This document shows positions 15,949-23,697 of a stretch of 64,000 bases of DNA, piece by piece. The notes under the pieces are model-generated. The model saw only the letters and a program-made list of their open reading frames with translations, ran no database searches and was not told the DNA's origin. This DNA is from SZUA-36 sp963753105. Lineage in GTDB: Bacteria; Pseudomonadota; Gammaproteobacteria; Xanthomonadales; SZUA-36. How positions within the stretch are numbered: the first letter of the stretch is position 1; every line of letters starts with the position of its first letter. Location: contig CAVWBD010000001.1 of assembly GCA_963753105.1 (NCBI GenBank), positions 620,001 through 684,000 of the forward strand. Reading direction: 5' to 3'. The translations under genes were made by a program, and so were the position numbers.

Positions 15949-16809
15949 TTACGGATCCACCACTTCAACCAGTTCCGTGAATAAGGTCTTGCCACCAGCC
16001 ACGCCCGCTACAAGAACAAGTCCCTTGCCACTGCAAAAGTACTTGTGTTCAACTTCTCCAGGCTCCAGCGGAACCCATTCCTTGATGACGACACAGCCTT
16101 CCTGGACTTCTTCATCCAGGAATGTTTCGACATCTTTGAAATTGAGTACCTTGCCCATATCCTCGGCCTCGTCTTCATAGTATTCCTGGAAGTAGAACTG
16201 CCCTTTTTCAGGTTCGATCAACATGATGATGCCTTCAAGAACCTCTTCAGGATCAACACCGGTTCCGGCTACATCTTTGCCCGCTTCCCAGGAGCCATCC
16301 AGGCAACCATCCTCGATCTCCATGTAAAACGGAGGGTCGGTATCTTCGAGTGTCACCATACGATCGCACTCATCGTGGTCAAAAGCGATACTGTATTCAC
16401 CAAAATACCAGACGTTCCCGTCCACATCCTGGGCATACCAATCCATCGTGGTTTCGAGCAGTTCCCACTCATCCATATCGGCGGTATCGCCATCGCAGTC
16501 GCCTACGTTGTCAATGAATTCCTGATCATGAATTTCACGGATGCTGACGCCCTTTACGCTGGTCACCCACTGTTGTGCCGTTGGTATTACATCGACCACA
16601 CCAACGATACATTCGTCATCGTCTTCCTCGAGATAGACCAGGCGTAAACCGGCAGGTAATGGCGTCCAGTGATTGGTTATTTCATTTGAAAATTCATCAA
16701 AGACACCGTCCAATTCAATGAATCCGCCTTTGGCGAGCAAGTTGGTGCTGACAAGACCAAACATCAATGTGACAGCCATCAGCCATAAACGATTAAAGCT
16801 TCTATTCAT
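15949..16809 (-). CDS. secreted acidic protein of unknown function
   Basis: A 286-residue exported protein: signal peptide ends near LLAKG, and the start at 16809 has a GGAGAAC ribosome site. The mature part is very rich in Asp and Glu, with paired cysteines, and contains an EF-hand-like stretch DCDGDTADMDEWE near residue 110, so calcium binding is possible but unproven. I do not recognise the family. It follows the TonB receptor gene by 165 bases on the same strand. The next frame continues a coding-like tail NTRFEYADQLKGLGVEVKQI to a TGA at 15888-15890. Dropping one base at the current stop would add 20 residues, so the true gene may end at 15888. Confidence 0.7.
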   Translation of the reverse strand: MNRSFNRLWLMAVTLMFGLVSTNLLAKGGFIELDGVFDEFSNEITNHWTPLPAGLRLVYLEEDDDECIVGVVDVIPTAQQWVTSVKGVSIREIHDQEFIDNVGDCDGDTADMDEWELLETTMDWYAQDVDGNVWYFGEYSIAFDHDECDRMVTLEDTDPPFYMEIEDGCLDGSWEAGKDVAGTGVDPEEVLEGIIMLIEPEKGQFYFQEYYEDEAEDMGKVLNFKDVETFLDEEVQEGCVVIKEWVPLEPGEVEHKYFCSGKGLVLVAGVAGGKTLFTELVEVVDP

Positions 16810-16974
16810 AAGTGTTCTCCAAAAATCAAAAACCAGGTGATTGGCTGCAGGCATTTCAATACGGATACGTGAATGTCTGTAAGCCTGCCTTGTTTGACGA
16901 GACTCGAAGGCAAAATCAATCGCCGGGAGATGGAATTTTGAAGATGGGGCAGGTTGGAATTGGCAAATTCTGAA

Positions 16975-19527
16975 TCAGAATTCCCATAAAATACCGATGG
17001 CGGGTACGATACCCAGCCAGCTGTCAATGGAATGTTCGAGCGTGGGCTCCTCTTCATCTTCATCGTCAAGGTCGTAGTCGACACAGCACTCGTTTTGCCG
17101 GTTGAAAAGATTGGAGAATTCAATGAAGACACTGAAGCGGCTTTTTTCAAACTGCCATAGACGGGCAGCTTTAAAATCAATACTGGCGAAGGTGTTCAAG
17201 CGGGCCTGGTTGCGTGGTTCAAACACGAGCAGCGGTTCCTCTTCATCGCCTTTTAGTGTTGCAAGCGTGGTTGGCCAACCGGTATGTATGTGGGCAGCGA
17301 ATCCGAGCTCCCAGTTGTTTAGATGCCAGGCCAAACCTGCCTGGAATGAATGCTTCTGATCCCAGTTGCGTAGTTCATCAACGCCGTCAATACGATCGGT
17401 GATGCGTGATAAGGTGTAGGACGCCCACCAGTTCAGGCTTTCCCCGTTATCGTATTCCAGCGTGAGTTCCACACCGTGGGCCTCGGCGGCCGAGGGCGCA
17501 AGCCGAATTCGGTCGGGCGCCAGTTCAGGTATCAGCGGTACCGGGTCGAGCAGGTTTTCAAATCGTGGCCTGAGTTCGGAATACTGTTTTTGAAATGCCT
17601 CCGCCCGCAGCGACCACTCATTGGAGAAACGAAAACCCATGCCTGCGATCAGGTGGTCAGATCTCTGTGCGGGGAAGTAGTGATCCACTCCGTCTTCCAC
17701 CTGCAGTTGCTGGATGTCCTGTGATTGATAAAAACGACCCCAGGTCAGACGTAAATCAGTCCGGGGGCTCAAGGTATAGAGCAAGTTGATACGCGGGCTG
17801 ACCTGGGAGTCGTTATTCGGGCCAATATAGGTCTGTTTATCCCACCTCAAGCCGGCATTGATGGCGAGTTGCGGCTTCGGCTGCCAGCGGTCAGAGACAT
17901 AGACGGCATAGCTGTAGCCGGAGGGGCTGGCCTGAACATCGCGCTCAATGGTTTCGGGCACACCCGGATAGGCCAGGTAAAAACCCGAGTACTCGGCCTG
18001 GTTGGAATAGTCATAGCGAGCCGATTCCTTCCTGGCCTGTACGCCCCATGAAAGTACATGGCTGTGATTGACCGAATAATTGAAATCCGCACGTAACCCA
18101 TGGATATCCACGTCACGCTCATCCAAAACATCTGCAACCAACTGTTCGGGATCGTTGGCGAAAGCTAATCGGTCGTTGCTCAGTGAGTTGCTCGACAGGA
18201 CCGCGGACATGTTGAGTCCGCCCGGCCAGTTCTTTTCAAATTGTATCCAGGCCGAGCTGTTGCGTGTTTCGCTGGAAGACTGTTCCTGGTCCTCCGGCTT
18301 GTTCTCGGTGATGATCAGGATGCTGTCATTGGCCCGCAAGACATTGAATGTAAGACGCGTGTCCGGTGAAAAATTGTAGCCGAGTGTTGCAAATATGTCG
18401 TTGTAATCGGGTTCCCCGTGTTTCTCCTTGTCCAGCACCAGGCTCAGGTTGCTTCTTCTTGCTGAAACCAGCCAATCGAGGCTTTCCGAACGGTTGTAAC
18501 CGGAAGCCAGCAGCGATGTGTTGAAAACACTGATGCCCAGCTCATAGTGCCGTGGTTTTTCGGGTTCGCGTGATTGCAAAAGTAAAATACCGCTCATGCG
18601 GTCGCCGTATTCTGCCGGAAAGCCGCCGGTGTAAACTTCGACGCCTGAGATAGTCCTTGAATCAATCGAACTGAATGTATTGTGAAAATCACGAACATGG
18701 AACGGATCGAGCAGTTGCAAACCATTCAGGAAAATGGCCGATTCGTTCTCTTCGCCACCACGGAAATGACTCTGCGCGGACCAACCGCCGGCCGCGACAC
18801 CGGGTAAGCGCTGAATGGCCCGTAACGGGTCGTCTCCTATAGCCGGTAAGTTTTCAATCGCCCTCTGGTCCACAAAGAAACTGGAATTTGACATGATCAG
18901 GTAACGGCTGGCCGAAACAGACATGCGTTCAAGATCGTATGGCGCAGGGATCACCCTGACCAGCACGGTTGCGTTTTCACCTGTCGCCAGGTCAATCGTC
19001 CTGTTGGTTGTCAGGTAGCCGTCAGTTGAAATTTCCAGTTTGTAGCGGCCAGCGGGGACATTCCTGATCTGCCAAACACCGGCGCCCAGGGCAGAGACGG
19101 CAGGAAGCCCGGGGTTAGCTGCTATAACCACGGGCTGATCGAGTAGCGCTGAATCCTGGTCCCGGATAATGACCAGTAATGAACCGGAATTATTCGCAGG
19201 CGGATCCCTGGCACTGCGAATGACCAGGTAAATTCCATTGGCATGTTTGAATACCAGGCCATGGGGTTCGAGAATTTCGCTGACAATTTCCAGTGGTGTT
19301 TTGCTGACCGGCTCGGTCAAAACCAGCAGGCTATCGGGTACCAGGTTGGTACTGTAGGCAAAGGGGTAGCCTTGCTCGCGAAATTGCTCAAGCACCTCAA
19401 AAACGGGTCTGCCAAGATATTTTGAACCTGTTGGCATCGGCTGGGCCGATGTAGGTGACGGCATACAGGCCATCAAATACAGACCAGTCAATGCAAAAAC
19501 GAATTTGTTCAAGCCGTACACCATCAA
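16975..19527 (-). CDS. TonB-dependent outer-membrane receptor with STN and carboxypeptidase-like N-terminal domains
   Basis: An 850-residue receptor. After the signal peptide comes an STN signalling domain (about 35-105, RPVFEVLEQFREQGYPFAY), then a carboxypeptidase-regulatory-like beta domain (about 115-195), the plug (about 210-320, with AIQRLPGVAAGGWSAQSHFRG), and a beta barrel to the C-terminal phenylalanine. The STN domain shows that this transducer talks to an anti-sigma factor, and indeed FecR and an ECF sigma gene precede it with a four-base overlap to FecR. The ligand is unknown: no siderophore genes are near, and the acidic loop DLDDEDEEE near the end may bind cations. The secreted acidic protein downstream may be a partner. 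Confidence 0.87.
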   Translation of the reverse strand: MMVYGLNKFVFALTGLYLMACMPSPTSAQPMPTGSKYLGRPVFEVLEQFREQGYPFAYSTNLVPDSLLVLTEPVSKTPLEIVSEILEPHGLVFKHANGIYLVIRSARDPPANNSGSLLVIIRDQDSALLDQPVVIAANPGLPAVSALGAGVWQIRNVPAGRYKLEISTDGYLTTNRTIDLATGENATVLVRVIPAPYDLERMSVSASRYLIMSNSSFFVDQRAIENLPAIGDDPLRAIQRLPGVAAGGWSAQSHFRGGEENESAIFLNGLQLLDPFHVRDFHNTFSSIDSRTISGVEVYTGGFPAEYGDRMSGILLLQSREPEKPRHYELGISVFNTSLLASGYNRSESLDWLVSARRSNLSLVLDKEKHGEPDYNDIFATLGYNFSPDTRLTFNVLRANDSILIITENKPEDQEQSSSETRNSSAWIQFEKNWPGGLNMSAVLSSNSLSNDRLAFANDPEQLVADVLDERDVDIHGLRADFNYSVNHSHVLSWGVQARKESARYDYSNQAEYSGFYLAYPGVPETIERDVQASPSGYSYAVYVSDRWQPKPQLAINAGLRWDKQTYIGPNNDSQVSPRINLLYTLSPRTDLRLTWGRFYQSQDIQQLQVEDGVDHYFPAQRSDHLIAGMGFRFSNEWSLRAEAFQKQYSELRPRFENLLDPVPLIPELAPDRIRLAPSAAEAHGVELTLEYDNGESLNWWASYTLSRITDRIDGVDELRNWDQKHSFQAGLAWHLNNWELGFAAHIHTGWPTTLATLKGDEEEPLLVFEPRNQARLNTFASIDFKAARLWQFEKSRFSVFIEFSNLFNRQNECCVDYDLDDEDEEEPTLEHSIDSWLGIVPAIGILWEF

Positions 19528-20528
19528 GTGCCGGCTCTCTGCCGGATGAATATTTTACCTGCGCTGCTTATGGCCTCTATATCGCTGGTTTCGAGTATTA
19601 ACTCAAGTGCGAGGTCTGGTGCAAGGCTGACACTGCCTCGCAATCGGGTCTGCATCGAAAGATCCTGGATCGTATCGTCGGAAAATTGCACTTCACGCCC
19701 GGTTTCACGGCCCGCCCACTGGATAAAGTCGAACGCGCTCAGCCCATCCAGTTTCAATTCCGGAGTCACCAGGCTGGTCCACTCCCACATTGAACCAAAT
19801 GTTTCAACACGGGTGACTTCTGTTTTCCCGGCAGGGTCGATGCTGGCCAGTTCGCCCTTATTGACGGTAAGGTCAGAATCCTGTGCATTCAAAGAGACCC
19901 GGCCTTCACGAACGGCCAGGGTAACGGTTTTATCACTGATGCCAGCGAGATATTGAGTGCCCAAATGTTGAATAAGACCGGCGAACGTCCTGATCACAAA
20001 AGACGTCCCGGCTTGTGTGGATTGCCCGGTATCAACATAGATGCGGCCTGTGAGCAGTTCAATTTCCGAGACCGATATCAATGCTATCTCAGAGTTTTCA
20101 TCAAGCCGGATCGATTCGCCGGTCTTCCAATCCAATGCAAGCCTGGTTTCGGTGTTGGTGCTGATAACCTGGCCGGCATGCAGCGTGTGATTTGCCAATC
20201 GCTTGGCCGTTGAGTCATCGTCCTGCATGTCGCGGACAAAAACATCACCCGTTTGTAATTCCACCGTAGCCAGTTGTTCAGGATTAGTATCAACTGGTGT
20301 CTGCTCCTTCAGGATACTCACCAGGATCACGCTGAGCACAAGTGATGCTGCCAGGCCATAAACAGCCAGGTTCCGCTTGCGTTTCCGCTGCCCGGTAATT
20401 TTTACCCACTCTGCGTGGGTGGCAGACCGGATGGCTGCTTCATCATCCGCAGGGGCCCTGGGCCGGGTGCTGGCGTGCTGGAATAATGAGTCCAGCAGGT
20501 CGTCTTTGTGTTTGTTGGAATCTGTCAT
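19524..20528 (-). CDS. FecR-family transmembrane anti-sigma regulator
   Basis: About 334 residues. A cytoplasmic N-terminus (residues 1-55) is followed by one membrane helix (about 58-78, LAVYGLAASLVLSVILVSIL) and a periplasmic FecR domain (about 90-230) with the typical LADGS-like repeats such as TGESIRLDENSEIALI. The end (about 250-325) resembles an STN or DUF4974-like domain: LDGLSAFDFIQWAGRETGREV. FecR proteins hold or activate the partner sigma factor depending on the receptor's signal. The ATG at 20528 lies two bases after the sigma stop and the gene overlaps the receptor start by four bases, so the three genes form one tightly coupled operon. Confidence 0.87.
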   Translation of the reverse strand: MTDSNKHKDDLLDSLFQHASTRPRAPADDEAAIRSATHAEWVKITGQRKRKRNLAVYGLAASLVLSVILVSILKEQTPVDTNPEQLATVELQTGDVFVRDMQDDDSTAKRLANHTLHAGQVISTNTETRLALDWKTGESIRLDENSEIALISVSEIELLTGRIYVDTGQSTQAGTSFVIRTFAGLIQHLGTQYLAGISDKTVTLAVREGRVSLNAQDSDLTVNKGELASIDPAGKTEVTRVETFGSMWEWTSLVTPELKLDGLSAFDFIQWAGRETGREVQFSDDTIQDLSMQTRLRGSVSLAPDLALELILETSDIEAISSAGKIFIRQRAGT

Positions 20529-20530
20529 GA

Positions 20531-21148
20531 TCAAATTTTCCGTGCTTGCAGCTCACTCACCAGTGGTTCGGTCAGCGTGCTGTAAATTTCTTTGAATGAA
20601 ATCTTTGCGCGGGCGAGCAGCGATTGTGCCGCTTGCGGGCTCAGATTCATACGGGCAGCGATCTCCTTGACGGAATGTCCCTCGATATACTTCCATTCCA
20701 GCGCGTCGCCATATTTGGGTGGTAGTGTGTCCAACGCAACCTGGATCAGCCTGCATACCTCGTGTTGTTCATACAACCGGGTTGGGTCAGTGCCGGCGGG
20801 CGTGACCAGGGATTCCACAACTGCCCTGATTTCCGGCAAATCCTCCGTGAGGACTATGTTCTTGCGGTAGCTTTCATTTTTACGCGCCCAGTCGATTATT
20901 TCATTCCGGCAGATCACGCACAGCCAGGTAAACAGGGCCGACTCACCCCGGTAGGTATGTATTTTTTGCAGTGATTTGGTCAGCACCGATTGTACGATCT
21001 CCCTTGTGCTTTCCGGGTCATTGGAAAGTCGCGTCAGGGCAAAGCGGTACAGGCGTGAGAAGTTATCGTCAAAGAATTGTGAAAAAGCTTGCTCATCACC
21101 TGCCAACAGGCGTTTGACCAGCGTTTTGTCTTCCAGGTAAATCGGCAC
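20531..21148 (-). CDS. ECF-type RNA polymerase sigma factor
   Basis: A 205-residue sigma-70 of the extracytoplasmic function group. Region 2 spans about 10-85 (FDDNFSRLYRFALTRL and GESALFTWLCVICRNEIIDW) and region 4 about 130-190, with the helix-turn-helix EGHSVKEIAARMNLSPQAAQ. It heads the FecR / TonB-receptor operon and should transcribe it on receipt of the surface signal. The linker between regions 2 and 4 is somewhat long (about 45 residues). No target promoter motif can be assigned from this one operon. Confidence 0.88.
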   Translation of the reverse strand: MPIYLEDKTLVKRLLAGDEQAFSQFFDDNFSRLYRFALTRLSNDPESTREIVQSVLTKSLQKIHTYRGESALFTWLCVICRNEIIDWARKNESYRKNIVLTEDLPEIRAVVESLVTPAGTDPTRLYEQHEVCRLIQVALDTLPPKYGDALEWKYIEGHSVKEIAARMNLSPQAAQSLLARAKISFKEIYSTLTEPLVSELQARKI

Positions 21149-21218
21149 AATTCATTTCCCGTCAACTCACTATATCAATAGACGGTACTACAGGTGAAAA
21201 ACAGTCGGAATTACCGAT

Positions 21219-22514
21219 TTAAATTGGCTTGCCTGATATTTCTGCGAGAACCCCGTCAAGTTTTTCCAGCAGCAGGTCGGCATGCAGTTTTGTAAAGACC
21301 AGTGGCGGGCGGATTTTCAGGACATTGTCATAAAGCCCCGTGGAGTTGATTAAAATACCGCGTTCCCGCAGCAGGTTGACCACCCGGGCGGTTTCGATAG
21401 TTGCGGGCTCGAGGCTGTCACGGTCGCGCACCAATTCTATACCGATAAATAGCCCACTGCCGCGAACATCCCCCATCATGTTGTGATTTGTCGCTAACAC
21501 CCCCAATTGACTAATTAGATAATCACCGGTTTTAAGCGCTTTTGCGACCAAATCCTGTTCGTCAATCACCTCCAGCACCGCTAATGCTGCGGCACAGGCC
21601 ACCGGGGTGCCGGCGAAGGTATTGAAATAATGTGCCTCGCGGGAAAAAGCGTTGGTAATGCTTTTTGTCGTGACCAGCGCTGAGACCGGGTAACCGTTCG
21701 CCATGGGTTTTCCCAGGGTGATGATATCCGGTGTCACGTCATGACCTTCAAATCCCCAGAAATGACTGCCAAGCCGGCCAAATCCGGGTTGCACCTCGTC
21801 GGCCACGAACAATCCGCCGGCCCGGTGGACCATATCGACCGCTTTTTGCAGGTAGCCAGGTGGCACGGTTGGCAAACCTTCGTTGGCAAACACCGTATCG
21901 ACGATGAATGCCGCGGGACGGTGACCGTTGCGCTCCAGGGTCTCAATGGCCTGTTGTACATATCCGGCATATTTATCCGCTGCCGCCGGATCGCCGGCAT
22001 GCAGACCCCGAAACATGTCCGGGGTTGGAACCGTGACGATATTGTCCCCGCGTTTGTCCGCCGTCGTGTAGCAACTCGTGATCTGCGCGATCGCCCAGGA
22101 ATTGCCATGGTAGGCATGCTCGGTGACGATCATGCCATCATTGCCGGTGACGGAACGCGCCAGCCTCAGGGCCAGTTCATTGGCCTCGGTGCCGGTGCAG
22201 GCGAACATGGCGATATCCAGGCCTGCGGGGAAGCGCGCGGTCAGCTGTTCCGCGTAATCGAGCACCGTCTCGTGCAGGTAGCGGGTGTGCGTATTGAGGG
22301 TTTGCGCCTGGCGGTGGATGGCCTCGACCACGCGCGGGTGACAATGGCCTACGTGTGGCACGTTGTTGTAAACATCCAGGTATTTCCTGCCATCGGCATC
22401 ATACAGCCACACGCCTTCACCACGCACGATGTGCACGGGCTGGTCATAAAACAAACGATAGGCTTTACCCAGCAGGCGTTTGCGGCGCTCAATCAGGCTG
22501 TTGCTGGCGTCCAT
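21219..22514 (-). CDS. class III aminotransferase-fold PLP enzyme, likely a phospho-lyase
   Basis: A 431-residue PLP enzyme. The cofactor lysine is in ITLGKPMANGYPVSAL, the PLP aspartate in FVADEVQPGFGRLG, and the N-terminal GVWLYDADGRKYLDVYNNVPHVGHCHP is typical of the AGXT2-like branch. Members closest in style (AGXT2L1/AGXT2L2) are not transaminases but phospho-lyases acting on phosphoethanolamine or 5-phosphohydroxylysine. The gene directly after an APH-fold kinase (start eight bases beyond the kinase stop region) fits the hydroxylysine kinase and phospho-lyase pair. A plain omega-aminotransferase remains possible. The ATG at 22514 begins the conserved part; an in-frame ATG at 22541 would overlap the kinase. 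Confidence 0.78.
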   Translation of the reverse strand: MDASNSLIERRKRLLGKAYRLFYDQPVHIVRGEGVWLYDADGRKYLDVYNNVPHVGHCHPRVVEAIHRQAQTLNTHTRYLHETVLDYAEQLTARFPAGLDIAMFACTGTEANELALRLARSVTGNDGMIVTEHAYHGNSWAIAQITSCYTTADKRGDNIVTVPTPDMFRGLHAGDPAAADKYAGYVQQAIETLERNGHRPAAFIVDTVFANEGLPTVPPGYLQKAVDMVHRAGGLFVADEVQPGFGRLGSHFWGFEGHDVTPDIITLGKPMANGYPVSALVTTKSITNAFSREAHYFNTFAGTPVACAAALAVLEVIDEQDLVAKALKTGDYLISQLGVLATNHNMMGDVRGSGLFIGIELVRDRDSLEPATIETARVVNLLRERGILINSTGLYDNVLKIRPPLVFTKLHADLLLEKLDGVLAEISGKPI

Positions 22515-22519
22515 GGCGG

Positions 22520-23584
22520 TTAAACCGGAATCCTGTTGCAAACATCGAGTATACGCCTGGCCGCCTCATCGGGGTGCTCCCGGCTGAGCATGGTCAAGGC
22601 GTTTTTGGCCGCTGCAAAACTGGTCAGCAAATACTCACGGTTGTCCGGAAACAGCGTGGCGCGAAAACTGCCGATCAGCAGGCTGGTCACCAGGCGGGTC
22701 TTGATCAAATCGGGCAGCAAGTGCAGTTCATGTTCCTGCAATTTGCACACGGCGTGGTAACCCGCAATCAGGGGTAAGGCGCCGGCCAAAGGGTCGTCAC
22801 CGTCACTCAACTGGTAAGCCATTGCAATGGCCGGGTCCATGATCAATGGTGATCTGACCAGGTCGCCAAAATCAATCAGACCGCTGATACGCCCCGGTTC
22901 CATCTCATCCATCAGCACGTTGTCCAGGTTCATGTCGCTGTAGATGACCTGGCTGCGCAGATCACTGAGTACCGGGCTGACGTATTGATCAAAGCGGTCC
23001 AGCACCCGGCTGATCAAACGCCCGAGCGTTACATCCTCGATATGCCCCATCAGTTCGCGCAGGTTGCTAGCCCGCTTCATATCCCACAACAAGGGCGGGT
23101 TGGAGCCGGGGTGGTCAAAACCCTGCAATGCCAGGCCCAGGCTTGCCAGCAAACGGCCCATGCGTTCGACCAGGCCGGCGTCACCCGACGCGTCTTTCAG
23201 CACCCGGCCGTTCAGCCAGCTCAAAACACGCACAAAATGCCGGCATCCGGCATGCTCCACGCTGCAATACAAATGTCCATCGAGCGAGGGGATTACGCGG
23301 GGCACTGGTAGAGAAGCGTCATATTCGGCGATATGGCTCAAGGCCCGGTTCTGGAAATCGACCACCTGTTCCTGCTCGGACCGGTTGGATATCTTGAGGG
23401 TAAATCGGCGTCCGTCATCTGCATCCAGGCGGAAGTTCTGGTCCCGTTCACTGACCAGTGGGCGGGTGCCTGCACTGATACCAAAGTAATCCAGCGCGAT
23501 ACGCGCCGCCTGCTCACCGGAAAACGCCGGCGGTGTGCTGGTCAGCATCCGGGAGATGATGGCCTGGGTGGATAGTTTGCTCAT
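22520..23584 (-). CDS. APH-fold kinase, hydroxylysine-kinase-like
   Basis: A 354-residue aminoglycoside-phosphotransferase-fold kinase. The catalytic loop reads VIYSDMNLDNVLMDE and the metal motif GLIDFGDLVRSP. The FGD plus following DPAIAMAYQL resembles vertebrate hydroxylysine kinase (AGPHD1/HYKK) and homoserine-kinase-like relatives more than drug-resistance enzymes. The usual HGD of the catalytic loop is changed to YSD, but the aspartate and the downstream asparagine are kept, so it is probably active. With the phospho-lyase-like gene that follows, it may phosphorylate 5-hydroxylysine or ethanolamine and feed the product to ammonia, phosphate and an aldehyde. Substrate not proven. Confidence 0.75.
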   Translation of the reverse strand: MSKLSTQAIISRMLTSTPPAFSGEQAARIALDYFGISAGTRPLVSERDQNFRLDADDGRRFTLKISNRSEQEQVVDFQNRALSHIAEYDASLPVPRVIPSLDGHLYCSVEHAGCRHFVRVLSWLNGRVLKDASGDAGLVERMGRLLASLGLALQGFDHPGSNPPLLWDMKRASNLRELMGHIEDVTLGRLISRVLDRFDQYVSPVLSDLRSQVIYSDMNLDNVLMDEMEPGRISGLIDFGDLVRSPLIMDPAIAMAYQLSDGDDPLAGALPLIAGYHAVCKLQEHELHLLPDLIKTRLVTSLLIGSFRATLFPDNREYLLTSFAAAKNALTMLSREHPDEAARRILDVCNRIPV

Positions 23585-23697
23585 GGGGGTAGGGTAAATG
23601 AATTAACATGGATTTATTAGCGCCTGGTTAGTTTAAAACCCGGGTTTTGAATTAGAATCAATCCATAAATCGGATATCACACGGGAGAACTACCCTC

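Noticed and set aside
21741..22523. Open frame of 260 residues on the plus strand across the aminotransferase gene
   Set aside because: Antisense to a well-supported PLP enzyme; rich in His, Arg and Gly without any domain pattern.
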